Positions 35,107 to 43,974 of a stretch of DNA of 64,000 bases are shown one piece after another; the first letter of the stretch is position 1, and every line of letters begins with the position of its first letter. The stretch spans positions 33,160-97,159 of the forward strand of contig JANPIN010000121.1 in assembly GCA_031425035.1 (NCBI GenBank). The letters run 5' to 3'. A model generated the notes under the pieces. It had not been told where the DNA came from and searched no databases. It was given only the letters and a program-made list of their open reading frames with translations. This stretch comes from M3007 sp031425035 (GTDB lineage Bacteria > Bacteroidota > Bacteroidia > Chitinophagales > Saprospiraceae). Made by a program: the position numbers and the translations under genes.

Positions 35107-36843
35107 ATGACAAGATTATATTTTCAAATTACGCTTCTACTCATAGCCCTCGGCCTGTTTGCCTGCGCCCGGGTGGGTGCACCGACGGGTGGACTGAAGG
35201 ACACCGTGCCGCCCCAAGTGGATTCGCTGGCCAGTTCACCGAATTTCAGCACCCGTTTTAAGGAGGATCGCATCCAACTGACGTTCGATGAATGGGTGGT
35301 ACTCAAGGACGCGCCTACGCAGGTACTGATTTCGCCACCGTTCAATAAACGGCCCGACATTAGCCTGAAAGGAAAAACGGTGACGGTGAAATTTCCCGAA
35401 GGGGAAGTCTTGCGGCCGAATACCACCTACACCGTCAATTTTGGGAACGCCGTGCAGGATCTGCATGAAGGGAATGTTGCCAAAGACCTGCGTTTCATTT
35501 TTTCTACCGGCGATTTTCTGGATAGCCTTAGTATGGCCGGTATTATTGTCGACGCTTTTACCGGCGACCCGGTGGAGAACGTTTCGGTAATGCTCTATGA
35601 AAATCAGGCGGATAGCGTGGCGCGTAATGAAAAACCTTATTACTTCGCTAAAACCGATAAAAGCGGCCAGTTCAACCTCCCGAATTTGAAAGGGGGGTTA
35701 TACAAAATGCTCGCTTTTGAGGATAAAGACCAGAACCTGAAATGGTCGAGCGATAATGAAAGCATCGCTTTTCTGGATAGTACCTGGTCCGTGTCGCCGG
35801 CTTCTATGCGTCGTTCCACTTCCCTGCGCTTGTTTAAAGACCAGGCCAGGTTCCGCCTGTTTGATAAAAATGCTAACCGCTACGGCCTGATCAAACTGGT
35901 TTATACCGGTCCGCCGCCCGCCATTCGGCTGCGTACGGAGCCGGAGGTAGCTGGCCTGCGCTTGCTGACAGCCAACAGCCAGGATACGCTGCTGATCTGG
36001 TATGATCTAGCGGAACCCGCCGGCTGGCAACTGCTGGCCGGTAATGATACGGTGGTCGTACGCGATCTTTCACGGGTGGATTTTTTTAAAACCTACCGCT
36101 TAACCCCGGTACGGGAAGCTGCACCCGCTACTGCCGGTGGAAGACCAAACCGACCGACATCGACACCAACGACGGTTGTACCCACTGCCAAAGTGGTCGC
36201 CGTCAAAAACGTCAATCAAAACCCGTCTAAACCGGCATTTCTGGAATTCATCACTCCGATCACCAACCTGGATACGAGTAAATGGCGAATCATCCTGGAT
36301 TCCAGCCAGACCTTTGACTTCACTGCCCGCCCCGATTCTACTGACCCGCGGCGCATTAACCTGGAAGTCCCCTGGAAAGTGGGAAAAATGTACCAATTGC
36401 AGGTGCTGCCCGGCGCCGTCACCGACTTCTACGGGATCCGCAATGCCGATACCATCCGGTTGAATTTCACAGTGGCTACGGATAAACAACTGGGTAATCT
36501 TAAGCTGACCGTAAACCGACTGATTCCGAGAACAAATTATGTGCTACAGCTACTGAATGGTAAAGAACTGGTGGAAGAGCGCCGTTTTCAAGCTGAACTC
36601 ACCGAAAAGCAGTTGATTTTCAACAATTTATTAACGGCCATCTATACCGTTCAACTCATTGAAGACAGCAACAACAATGGACGCTGGACTACCGGTGATT
36701 ACTATGCGCACCGCCAGCCGGAACAGATTTTTACCAAGAAGCTCGAAACTTTACGCCCTAACTGGGAAGTAGACGCCACTATGGAAGCGACCGTACAGGG
36801 CAATAAGCGAACGGTAGAAAAGCCGAAAACAAAGACGAACTAA
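35107..36843 (+). CDS. Lipoprotein with bacterial Ig-like (SbsA/Big_5) domain
   Basis: The 578-aa protein has a lipoprotein signal (ALGLFAC, Cys at about residue 19) and so is probably anchored in the outer membrane. Residues about 27-130 match the SbsA/Big_5 Ig-like domain common in Bacteroidota (GAPTGGLKDTVPPQVDSL, IQLTFDEWV, LRPNTTYTVNFGNAVQDLHE). A carboxypeptidase-regulatory-like beta domain follows (about 150-225, GIIVDAFTGDPVENVSVML), and the rest is beta-rich without a clear family. The function of this widely conserved class is unknown. I chose the ATG at 35107 for the lipobox and the promoter position. Its TAA overlaps the TAG of the convergent TlpA gene by sharing CTAA at 36840-36843. 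Confidence 0.82.
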   Translation: MTRLYFQITLLLIALGLFACARVGAPTGGLKDTVPPQVDSLASSPNFSTRFKEDRIQLTFDEWVVLKDAPTQVLISPPFNKRPDISLKGKTVTVKFPEGEVLRPNTTYTVNFGNAVQDLHEGNVAKDLRFIFSTGDFLDSLSMAGIIVDAFTGDPVENVSVMLYENQADSVARNEKPYYFAKTDKSGQFNLPNLKGGLYKMLAFEDKDQNLKWSSDNESIAFLDSTWSVSPASMRRSTSLRLFKDQARFRLFDKNANRYGLIKLVYTGPPPAIRLRTEPEVAGLRLLTANSQDTLLIWYDLAEPAGWQLLAGNDTVVVRDLSRVDFFKTYRLTPVREAAPATAGGRPNRPTSTPTTVVPTAKVVAVKNVNQNPSKPAFLEFITPITNLDTSKWRIILDSSQTFDFTARPDSTDPRRINLEVPWKVGKMYQLQVLPGAVTDFYGIRNADTIRLNFTVATDKQLGNLKLTVNRLIPRTNYVLQLLNGKELVEERRFQAELTEKQLIFNNLLTAIYTVQLIEDSNNNGRWTTGDYYAHRQPEQIFTKKLETLRPNWEVDATMEATVQGNKRTVEKPKTKTN

Positions 36844-37358
36844 TGGCCCGCCGCCTCTAACTCGAGTACTTTAGAAAATAATTCGTCTTCGTCGCCGGTC
36901 ATGTAGCGCTTATGCTGCCAAACGAGCTTGCCGCTTTTGTCGAACAGAAAGACCTGCGGCAATCCATTCAGGCCGCCCGGCAGGATGTTCCGGAAGGCCT
37001 GAATATTATCCCAGTAAACCGGAAAAGGCCAGCCGGACGTGCGCGCTAATTTCGCCATTTGCTGAAATCGCTGCGGATAATCGATGGAAATAGCGATCAG
37101 TTGAAAATCTGCCTGCTTTTGCCAGTCGGCATACTTGGCTTTATAAGCCGCTAATTCTATCTGGCAGGGCACACAAGTGCTGAGCCAAAAGGCCAGTACC
37201 GTAACTTTACCCTGGCCTAAAGCCGCCGCACTGGTTGTAGCCGTACTGTCCGGGCGAAACAAGGTTTGCTGAAATGGGAACGGATCGGTGGGCTGCGGGA
37301 CCTGTGCCGACACGTGGTGGCATAGAAATAAAAGGGTAATAAAAAGTATAGAGCGCAT
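36840..37358 (-). CDS. TlpA-family periplasmic thioredoxin-like protein
   Basis: The 172-aa protein has a signal peptide (MRSILFITLLFLCHHVSAQ) and a thioredoxin fold with redox pair Cys62-Val-Pro-Cys65 (AFWLSTCVPCQIELAAYK). The cis-Pro loop (GLPQVFLFD) is present. TlpA/ResA-like proteins reduce disulfides in the periplasm, for example in cytochrome c maturation or oxidative stress. No cytochrome genes are adjacent. Its stop shares 4 bp with the convergent lipoprotein gene. Length is normal for a stand-alone TlpA domain. Confidence 0.88.
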   Translation of the reverse strand: MRSILFITLLFLCHHVSAQVPQPTDPFPFQQTLFRPDSTATTSAAALGQGKVTVLAFWLSTCVPCQIELAAYKAKYADWQKQADFQLIAISIDYPQRFQQMAKLARTSGWPFPVYWDNIQAFRNILPGGLNGLPQVFLFDKSGKLVWQHKRYMTGDEDELFSKVLELEAAGH

Positions 37359-37534
37359 ACGGATGAATAATTTACTACAAAGAAACAGGAAGCGAATGAG
37401 GAGTTGTGACGAGTTGAATTTTTAACGTCCTATTAACGGACTTAAGAAATCTGTTGGGCTGTCCTGTAGTTTTGTCGGCTTTTTTCGTCCTTTGCGCTTC
37501 TTCGTCATAATTTTTTCTTTTAAAACGACTGGAA

Positions 37535-38134
37535 GTGCCGGCTACTGCCATCAAAAAATTGAGTGAGTACACGGATGTCGAACTGATCGCGCTTTACTTG
37601 CGCAGTCAGAATGCCGACTATTTTACGACCCTGTACCGGCGTTATGCCGGCAAAGTGTTTGCAAAATGTTTTACCATGCTGGCGGACGAAGGCCAGGCCC
37701 GCGACGCGACGCAGGATATATTTATTAAGGTGTTGTTGAATTTAGCCAGATTCACGGAACTTTCTACTTTTTCTACCTGGGTTTATTCGATCACTTATAA
37801 CTATTGCATAGACCTGATTCGAAAAAAGAAAAAAATGCCGCTGATTTTTACTGAAGACATAGGAAAGGTGACCCGGGACACGGACGATATGGACGAGGTT
37901 CCCGATAGCGTACTTTTGGAAATGGAGCATAATCGCCTGGAAAAAGTCTTAGAGTTCTTACCACCGGGAGATAAAGCCATTTTGCTGATGAAGTATATTG
38001 ATAATATGTCGATCCGCGATATTGGCACCGTGCTGAACAAAACGGAAAGTGCGATTAAAATGCAGCTCATGCGCGCTAAACACAAGTCGCAGGCGATTTA
38101 CGAGGACCTTTTCGGCAGTGAAACACAAGAGTAA
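37535..38134 (+). CDS. ECF-type RNA polymerase sigma factor
   Basis: The 199-aa protein has sigma-70 region 2 (YFTTLYRRYAGKVFAKCF, DATQDIFIKVLLNLARF, FSTWVYSITYNYCIDLIR) and region 4 (LPPGDKAILLMKYIDNMSI, with the helix-turn-helix DIGTVLNKTESAIKMQLMRA). It should direct RNA polymerase to a specific regulon. The start is GTG at 37535; no ATG is available before the conserved region. No anti-sigma gene is adjacent: an 83-aa unknown follows at 38221. A TAGTTTTG box at 37467-37474 fits the Bacteroidota -7 consensus but I see no -33 element. Confidence 0.9.
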   Translation: MPATAIKKLSEYTDVELIALYLRSQNADYFTTLYRRYAGKVFAKCFTMLADEGQARDATQDIFIKVLLNLARFTELSTFSTWVYSITYNYCIDLIRKKKKMPLIFTEDIGKVTRDTDDMDEVPDSVLLEMEHNRLEKVLEFLPPGDKAILLMKYIDNMSIRDIGTVLNKTESAIKMQLMRAKHKSQAIYEDLFGSETQE

Positions 38135-38220
38135 TTTTTTTAATCCATACCCATCGACCAGCTTATTATCGAGCCGATTTTTTCCATTCAGGCCACCAAA
38201 GGCCGTTAAACTAATCCATT

Positions 38221-38472
38221 ATGGCAGATGCAAAAGCACCCGACAACGCGTTTACCCGCATCCAGAGAGGCTATGAAGACAGGCTGCCCCCTGAAATAGA
38301 AACGCACCTGACCCACCAGGTCGGTACATTTTCTGTTTTTAGCCGGGTAGTCGAGTTATATGGTCCCAATGCGCTGGACATTGCCTCCCGCTTCATTTGC
38401 GGTCACCCCGAATGCAATGGTCCACAGGGTGCCCTGGAAGAAGACCTTCCGTTCTGGCGGATCAGGCCCTGA
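38221..38472 (+). CDS. Small unknown protein with a CGHPEC motif
   Basis: The 83-aa reading frame begins with ATG and encodes a polar protein (MADAKAPDNAFTRIQRGYED) with an N-terminal charged half, a hydrophobic middle (TFSVFSRVVELYGPNALDI) and a Cys pair near the end (FICGHPECNGP). I recognise no family. The Cys pair with an intervening His could bind a metal, but two ligand pairs would normally be needed. It sits 87 bp after the sigma factor stop and before a strong hairpin, on the same strand. Codon use looks normal for the region. It could be a regulatory partner of the sigma factor, which is inference from position. Confidence 0.55.
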   Translation: MADAKAPDNAFTRIQRGYEDRLPPEIETHLTHQVGTFSVFSRVVELYGPNALDIASRFICGHPECNGPQGALEEDLPFWRIRP

Positions 38473-38481
38473 GTAAAGTTA

Positions 38482-38527
38482 CCGGGGCCAAATGTGCTGT
38501 AAACACTTATAGTAAATTTGGCCCCGG
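38482..38527. terminator. 12-bp hairpin after the 83-aa gene
   Basis: CCGGGGCCAAAT (38482-38493) pairs perfectly with 38516-38527 around a 22-nt loop. It lies 10 bp after the stop codon. No T tract follows, so it may be a stabilising or Rho-dependent hairpin and not a true intrinsic terminator. Confidence 0.5.
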
Positions 38528-38567
38528 CATTTGATTATAAACCACTTGTACAATCTATTTTCTGCAC

Positions 38568-39425
38568 ATGCAATTCTGGGACGCACTTAAAGACGGGGTA
38601 TTAAAACAACTGCTGGAAAAATTTTCCGACGCCATTCCAAAAATTGCCATGGCATTGCTCATTCTTTTGATTGGGCGTTTAATTGCGAATCTGGCGCGCA
38701 AAATTGTGCGCGGCATTCTGGTTGCACTACAAATAGACCGCCTGACCGAGCAACTGAATGATATTGATCTCGTACAACGTTCCGGAACCCGCATTGAACT
38801 CTCCGGCGTTTTATCCAGCATGGTGTATTATGTGCTGATGCTGGGTTTTATCATTTTCGCGACCGACCTGCTGGGCATTCCGGCTATTACGGCCATGGTA
38901 CGCGACGTTATCGACTATTTACCCGCTCTTTTCTCCGCGCTGATCATGTTCCTGCTGGGTCTTTATCTGGCGGATATTATTAAAAAAGTGGTTTTTACAA
39001 CCCTGCGTTCCATGGGTGTAGCTTCCGCTAAAATGATCGCATCGGGCGTATTTTACTTTTTATTCCTGGTGATGGCGGTCAGTGCGCTGGCACAAGCTAA
39101 AATCAATACCAGTTTTATTGCCAGCAGTTTGACCGTACTCATCGGCGCCGGCGCCCTGGCATTCGCATTCGGCTATGGTCTGGCCTCCCGCGACCTTGTT
39201 TCCAGCTATATGGCGGGCTTTTATAACCGCAATAAGGTCCGCCTCGGCGATGACGTACGCATTATCGGCGTACGCGGTAAAGTCGTCCTCCTGGATGCTA
39301 CTTCTATGATTCTGCAAACGCCGGAACGAGCGATTGTGATCCCGTTAAATAAACTGACCACCGAAAAAGTAGAGATTTTTTATCCTGATCCACAGGATGA
39401 CAGTCTCCTGCAAACCGGGGAGTAG
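38568..39425 (+). CDS. MscS-family mechanosensitive channel
   Basis: The 285-aa protein has about five hydrophobic segments (near 25-45, 83-103, 110-135, 155-180 and 185-205). The last membrane helix and following beta domain match MscS: GAGALAFAFGYGLASRDLVSSYMAGFY, with the Ala/Gly-rich pore helix, and then VRLGDDVRIIGVRGKVVLL. MscS channels open under membrane tension and release solutes after hypo-osmotic shock. The C-terminal alpha-beta domain of E. coli MscS is short or missing here, as the chain ends soon after the beta domain. It precedes the DUF3078 gene by 39 bp. Confidence 0.85.
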   Translation: MQFWDALKDGVLKQLLEKFSDAIPKIAMALLILLIGRLIANLARKIVRGILVALQIDRLTEQLNDIDLVQRSGTRIELSGVLSSMVYYVLMLGFIIFATDLLGIPAITAMVRDVIDYLPALFSALIMFLLGLYLADIIKKVVFTTLRSMGVASAKMIASGVFYFLFLVMAVSALAQAKINTSFIASSLTVLIGAGALAFAFGYGLASRDLVSSYMAGFYNRNKVRLGDDVRIIGVRGKVVLLDATSMILQTPERAIVIPLNKLTTEKVEIFYPDPQDDSLLQTGE

Positions 39426-39464
39426 TGTTTTTTTTCAATCCTTTTTATTCAAACCAAACTTTTT

Positions 39465-40421
39465 ATGAAATTGAAATTTACCCTGGCCGCAGCGCTCTGC
39501 TGCTGGCTCACTGTACACGTACAGGCCCAGGACAAACCCGAAGAAGTGAAACTTGGCTGGACCATAGGCGGCAGCCTCGGACTCGATCTGTCGGGCATTG
39601 GCATTGTTAACCCCCGCGTAGGTAGCGGCGCAAACCGGTTCGGTATTGGCGGTGTCGGTGGTGTTTTTGCCAATAAAAAAGAGGAAAAATCTTACTGGGA
39701 ATCCAAGGCCGATTTGCAGCTTTCCGTGCAGCGCCTGGGCAAAACCAAACCTACTGATGCGACCGGTTTTCAGAAAAACCTGGACCTGCTGCGCCTGACT
39801 TCCCGGGCCGGCCGGAAACTCAAAAGCGATAAGTTATTTATTGCCGTAGAAGGTATGGCCCAAAGCCTGCTGCTCAAAACGCACGCCAGCAACTACCTGA
39901 CGCCCCAGGATGCCGAAGATAACGTGATCGCCAGATTTCTGTCGCCCATCGAGTTGCGGCTATCGCCGGGTCTGGACTATCGCCCCAACGCGCACTACTC
40001 CATCTTTTATTCGCCGGTAAGTTTGCGTGTGATCTATGTGGCCGACGACAGCATTGCCGCGCTTAATATCCATGGTAATGATGCGGGCAAAAACAGTTCG
40101 TTCCAGGTAGGTTCTAACCTGGTGGTCAAATACACGAATAAGTATTTCAAAGATCGTGTCGCGGCATCGAGCGCGGTCAGCCTCTACAGCAACTACCTCA
40201 AAAACCCGCAGAATGTAGACGTTCTCTGGACAAACAACATCAGCATTAACCTGTGGAAAGGTTTCTCGCTCGATCTGCTCGGCGAACTGAACTACGACGA
40301 CGATGTGGCCATCATTCGCGACCGCAACGACGACGGTTATTATAACCTCGACACGGACGGTACTTCCAAAGGTCCGCAGATCACTGGTGCTTTTTTACTC
40401 AAGTACAGTAAGATTTTTTAA
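39465..40421 (+). CDS. DUF3078 outer-membrane-associated protein
   Basis: The 318-aa protein has a signal peptide (MKLKFTLAAALCCWLTVHVQAQ) and then an amphipathic beta pattern over the whole length, ending in FLLKYSKIF with an aromatic last residue, as in outer-membrane beta-barrel proteins. DUF3078 proteins are widespread in Bacteroidota and their function is unknown. The conserved features I use are the LGWTIGGSLGLDLSGIGI opening and the VGGVFANKKEEKSYW segment. Length is normal. It may be cotranscribed with the MscS gene 39 bp upstream. Confidence 0.75.
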   Translation: MKLKFTLAAALCCWLTVHVQAQDKPEEVKLGWTIGGSLGLDLSGIGIVNPRVGSGANRFGIGGVGGVFANKKEEKSYWESKADLQLSVQRLGKTKPTDATGFQKNLDLLRLTSRAGRKLKSDKLFIAVEGMAQSLLLKTHASNYLTPQDAEDNVIARFLSPIELRLSPGLDYRPNAHYSIFYSPVSLRVIYVADDSIAALNIHGNDAGKNSSFQVGSNLVVKYTNKYFKDRVAASSAVSLYSNYLKNPQNVDVLWTNNISINLWKGFSLDLLGELNYDDDVAIIRDRNDDGYYNLDTDGTSKGPQITGAFLLKYSKIF

Positions 40422-40545
40422 GGTACAGAAAGGCCGTTAAGACGTTTAATGTCGTTCTAAAAGCTTGTTTTTCTGGCGATCTTTGCAGCGCTGTCCGCCC
40501 TTGACTGGGTAGACAGCGTTTTTCTATTCAATAACCACGACTGCA

Positions 40546-41004
40546 ATGCGTATTCTAATGGTTTGCCTGGGTAATATTTGCCGCAGCCCGCTGGCAGAAG
40601 GAATTTTACGGCATAAAATAGCCCAACGTAAGCTCGACTGGCATATTGACAGTGCCGGCACCGGCGATTGGCACATTGGCCACCCGCCCGACCCGCGTTC
40701 CGTAGAAACCGCCTTAAATCATGGAATCGATATCAGCGATCAACGCGGCCGGCTATTTCAACGTATTGATTTTGAACGTTTTGATAAGATTCTTGTTATG
40801 GATGACCGCAATTTGCGGGACGTTCTGCGTTTAGCCAAAACCGACGAACACCGGGCAAAAGTGGAGCGTATTCTTCAGTTTAGTCATCCGGATGAAGCCC
40901 GCAGTGTGCCGGACCCTTATCTAGATAAACTGGAAGGTTTCGAGTCTGTTTTTCAGCTGCTGGACACTGCCTGTGATTCTTTTCTGAACCATACCACGTC
41001 CTGA
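40546..41004 (+). CDS. Low-molecular-weight protein-tyrosine phosphatase
   Basis: The 152-aa cytoplasmic enzyme has the phosphatase loop CLGNICRSP with Cys7 and Arg13 (CX5R) at its N-terminus and the general acid Asp123 in VPDPYLD. It dephosphorylates phosphotyrosine, in bacteria often on kinases of capsule synthesis or on arginine in some Gram-positives. No tyrosine kinase is adjacent. It is the first gene of a closely packed plus-strand run (truA starts 21 bp after its stop). Length and motifs are complete. Confidence 0.93.
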   Translation: MRILMVCLGNICRSPLAEGILRHKIAQRKLDWHIDSAGTGDWHIGHPPDPRSVETALNHGIDISDQRGRLFQRIDFERFDKILVMDDRNLRDVLRLAKTDEHRAKVERILQFSHPDEARSVPDPYLDKLEGFESVFQLLDTACDSFLNHTTS

Positions 41005-41025
41005 TTTTCACCGTTTATCAGCCGC

Positions 41026-41805
41026 ATGATGCGTTATTTTCTTACTTTGTCTTATCGCGGAACGCAGTATTGCGGCTGGCAGGTCCAGCCCAACGGGCCA
41101 TCCGTGCAGGCGGTACTGGAAAAAACGCTCAGCATCGTATTGGGTCAGCCGATAGCCGTTACGGGCTGTGGTCGCACCGATGCCGGGGTCCACGCCCGTC
41201 AATATGTGGCCCATTTTGATGCGGACGGAGAAATGCCGTCCACAATTCTCTATAGCTTAAACAGTCTGTTACCCGATGATGTGGCCGTTTACGCCATGGA
41301 GGCGATGCAGGCAAACGCCCATGCCCGTTTTGATGCTTACGAACGCAGTTACGAGTATCATATCGGTCTGCATAAAGATCCTTTTGTCACCGAAACGGCC
41401 TGGCATTTCCCACAGCATCAACTGTTGAGTTTTGAAAAAATGCAGGCGGTGGCGAATGTATTTACCCGTTTTGAATCCTTTGCCCCGTTTTGTAAAAGCC
41501 ATAGCGGGGTGGATACTTTTCAATGTGATCTGCGCACGGCGTACTGGTCATTTGATACGGAGCGGCAACACCTGGTTTTTCACATCAGCGCCAATCGTTT
41601 TCTGCGGGGCATGGTACGCCTGATGGTGGGCGCCTGTTTGCGGGTCGGCTTGGGCAAAATGACGATATCCGATGTGGAAAGCGCGCTGGAAAGCCAGCAG
41701 GTTTTGAAAAAAAATCTCAGTGTGCCGCCGCAGGGCTTGTTCTTAGTAAATATTAAATATCCTTATCCGGTACCGGAAAAACTGTCCGCTGCCCTGTTGT
41801 CATAA
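41026..41805 (+). CDS. truA: tRNA pseudouridine(38-40) synthase TruA
   Basis: The 259-aa enzyme isomerises uridines 38-40 in the anticodon arm of many tRNAs. Catalytic Asp52 lies in GCGRTDAGVHARQYVAHFD, a hallmark of TruA, and the C-terminal half has ANRFLRGMVRLMVGACLRVG. Start ATGATG makes MM or M possible; 41029 is the alternative. The gene sits 21 bp after the phosphatase gene and 18 bp before recR, so the three are likely cotranscribed. Confidence 0.95.
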   Translation: MMRYFLTLSYRGTQYCGWQVQPNGPSVQAVLEKTLSIVLGQPIAVTGCGRTDAGVHARQYVAHFDADGEMPSTILYSLNSLLPDDVAVYAMEAMQANAHARFDAYERSYEYHIGLHKDPFVTETAWHFPQHQLLSFEKMQAVANVFTRFESFAPFCKSHSGVDTFQCDLRTAYWSFDTERQHLVFHISANRFLRGMVRLMVGACLRVGLGKMTISDVESALESQQVLKKNLSVPPQGLFLVNIKYPYPVPEKLSAALLS

Positions 41806-41823
41806 AATTCATCCGCTATACAA

Positions 41824-42435
41824 ATGACTTTTTCTTCCAGATTGATTGAGAAAGCCGTGGAAGCCTTCGCTTCCCTGCCCGGTATTGGCCGAAAAAGCGC
41901 TTTTCGCCTGGTACTGCATTTATTAAAACAGGACAAAACAGTCACCCTGCAATTCACCGATGCGCTCATCCGCATGCGCGAGGGCATTCGGGAGTGTCGC
42001 ATTTGCCATAATCTGGCCGATGAAGACGTGTGCCAGATCTGTGCCGATGCCCGCCGCGACCGATCCCTGGTTTGCGTGGTGGAAAGCGTGCGCGACCTGA
42101 TGGCGATAGAAGAAACGAGCCAGTACCGGGGCTTGTATCACGTGCTGGGCGGTATTATTTCGCCGATTGAAGGCATTGGCCCGGGCGATCTGCAGATTGA
42201 ATCCCTGTTGGTTCGGGTGGGTGAACAAGAGGTCAAAGAAATAATTATGGCCATCAGCCCAACCATTGAGGGCGAAACTACGATCTATTATCTTTCTAAG
42301 AAGTTGCAACCCCTTGGGGTGCAGGTGAGCGCCATTGCCCGGGGTGTTTCGTTCGGTGGCGATCTGGAATATGCAGATGAATTGACCTTGGGACGCTCCA
42401 TTGTGGCGCGGGTACCCTATGAAACGAGGGGTTAA
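41824..42435 (+). CDS. recR: Recombination mediator protein RecR
   Basis: The 203-aa protein has the helix-hairpin-helix (ASLPGIGRKSAFRL, about 16-29), a four-Cys zinc finger (Cys58, Cys61, Cys70, Cys73; CRICHNLADEDVCQIC) and a Toprim domain (LVCVVESVRDLMAIE, YHVLGGIISPIEGIGPG). RecR works with RecF/RecO to load RecA on single-stranded DNA gaps. It lies between truA and the lipid A genes, 18 bp after truA. Length is normal. Confidence 0.96.
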   Translation: MTFSSRLIEKAVEAFASLPGIGRKSAFRLVLHLLKQDKTVTLQFTDALIRMREGIRECRICHNLADEDVCQICADARRDRSLVCVVESVRDLMAIEETSQYRGLYHVLGGIISPIEGIGPGDLQIESLLVRVGEQEVKEIIMAISPTIEGETTIYYLSKKLQPLGVQVSAIARGVSFGGDLEYADELTLGRSIVARVPYETRG

Positions 42436-42468
42436 CTTTGTAAATACAATATTTCGTCCCTTGCTCCG

Positions 42469-42476
42469 TACCTTTG
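42469..42476 (+). promoter_or_regulatory. -7 box of the lpxC/fabZ gene
   Basis: TACCTTTG matches TAnnTTTG perfectly and lies 25 nt before the lpxC/fabZ ATG. I see no good -33 element, so initiation may need an activator or the box may be fortuitous. It suggests that the lipid A genes have a promoter separate from truA-recR. Confidence 0.4.
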
Positions 42477-42501
42477 CGCGCTGAAAATTTATCCGTATTT
42501 T

Positions 42502-43917
42502 ATGAAGCAGTCCACAATTGAAAAATCGGTTTCTATAAGTGGGGTTGGTCTCCATACCGGCAAAATGGTTACCATGACCTTCAAACCGGCAGTGGTGAAC
42601 CATGGCTTCCGTTTTCAGCGCGTCGATCTGGCGGAGCAGCCTATTATTCCTGCCGATGTAAAACTGGTCGTATCTACTAACCGGGGCACTACTTTACGTA
42701 ATGGCGACGCGCAAATTTCCACGGTGGAACACGTTTTATCTGCCCTCATCGGCTTACATCTGGACAATGTGCTGCTGGAAATAGACGGTCCGGAAGTGCC
42801 GATCATGGATGGAACGGCCATGCCTTTCGTGCTGGCTTTACAAAGTGCGGGGCGGACAGAACTGGATGCGGAACGGGAATTTTTTGTCGTTACCGAGCCT
42901 ATTTCTTATAAAGATGAAGTAACCGGTACGGAACTCCTGGCTTTGCCCGCCGATGAATTTGAGGCGACCGTAATGATCGATTTCAACTCCGCCGTGTTGG
43001 GTCAGCAGTTTGCCGCCATACATGGCATGACGGATTACGTAACGGAAATCGCCCCTTGCCGGACGTTCGTTTTTGTGCATGAGCTGGAAAAACTAATGGA
43101 AATGGGCTTGATCAAGGGGGGTGATCTCGATAATGCTATTGTTATTGCTGACCGGCGCATGGACCAGGAGGAACTGGATTTGCTCGCCAGAAAAATGGGC
43201 AAACCCAGTATTAAAGTCGATAGTGAAGGCGTATTGAACACGGTAAAACTCCGGTTTCAGAATGAGCCCGCCCGCCATAAATTACTGGATGTCATCGGCG
43301 ACCTTTCGCTGCTGGGCAAGCCTATTCGCGGTAAGATCGTAGCGACAAAACCCGGGCATACGGCCAACGTCGAATTTGCCAAACTGCTTAAAAAACATCA
43401 CCTCGAAAAACGGCGGCTGATCGGTATTCCACGCTATGATCCGGATAAGGAGCCTATTTACGATACCATGCAGATCGCCCGCCTGCTGCCCCACCGTTTT
43501 CCTTTCCTGCTGGTGGATAAAGTTATTGAACTGAGTAGTTCGCATGTGGTGGGCATCAAGAACGTTACTATCAATGAACCCTTTTTTCAGGGCCATTTTC
43601 CGGACAACCCGGTTTTTCCCGGGGTTTTACAAATGGAAGCCCTGGCCCAAACGGGCGGTATTCTGGCTTTACATAATGTGGCGGACGGCGAAGTGTGGGA
43701 TACTTATTTCCTGAAAATTGACAATGCGAAATTTAAAGCCAAGGTACTTCCTGGCGATACTTTAATCCTGAAAATGGAACTGATTGAACCCATCCGGCGC
43801 GGAATCGTACACATGCAGGGTACGGCTTATGTGGGCAGCAAAATCGTCTCAGAAGGCGAATTGACGGCTCAAATAGTGCGCAGGGCACCGAAAAGCAGTG
43901 CCGAGGCGGGAGTTTGA
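42502..43917 (+). CDS. lpxC/fabZ: Bifunctional UDP-3-O-acyl-GlcNAc deacetylase / 3-hydroxyacyl-ACP dehydratase
   Basis: The 471-aa fusion has LpxC in residues about 1-310 (zinc-ligand motif VEHVLSALIG; second part GDLSLLGKPIRGKIVATKPGH) and FabZ in about 320-465 (LLPHRFPFLLVDKVI, and FFQGHFPDNPVFPGVLQMEA with the catalytic His). LpxC catalyses the committed step of lipid A synthesis, and FabZ dehydrates 3-hydroxyacyl-ACP. The fusion of competing users of 3-hydroxyacyl-ACP is typical of Bacteroidota. lpxA follows by 57 bp. The cytoplasmic enzyme needs zinc at the LpxC site. Length is normal for the fusion. Confidence 0.96.
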   Translation: MKQSTIEKSVSISGVGLHTGKMVTMTFKPAVVNHGFRFQRVDLAEQPIIPADVKLVVSTNRGTTLRNGDAQISTVEHVLSALIGLHLDNVLLEIDGPEVPIMDGTAMPFVLALQSAGRTELDAEREFFVVTEPISYKDEVTGTELLALPADEFEATVMIDFNSAVLGQQFAAIHGMTDYVTEIAPCRTFVFVHELEKLMEMGLIKGGDLDNAIVIADRRMDQEELDLLARKMGKPSIKVDSEGVLNTVKLRFQNEPARHKLLDVIGDLSLLGKPIRGKIVATKPGHTANVEFAKLLKKHHLEKRRLIGIPRYDPDKEPIYDTMQIARLLPHRFPFLLVDKVIELSSSHVVGIKNVTINEPFFQGHFPDNPVFPGVLQMEALAQTGGILALHNVADGEVWDTYFLKIDNAKFKAKVLPGDTLILKMELIEPIRRGIVHMQGTAYVGSKIVSEGELTAQIVRRAPKSSAEAGV

Positions 43918-43974
43918 TCACAAGAAAAACAGGTGTCCAGGCCTTTCCGGGATACCTCTAACCGAACTATCGTG

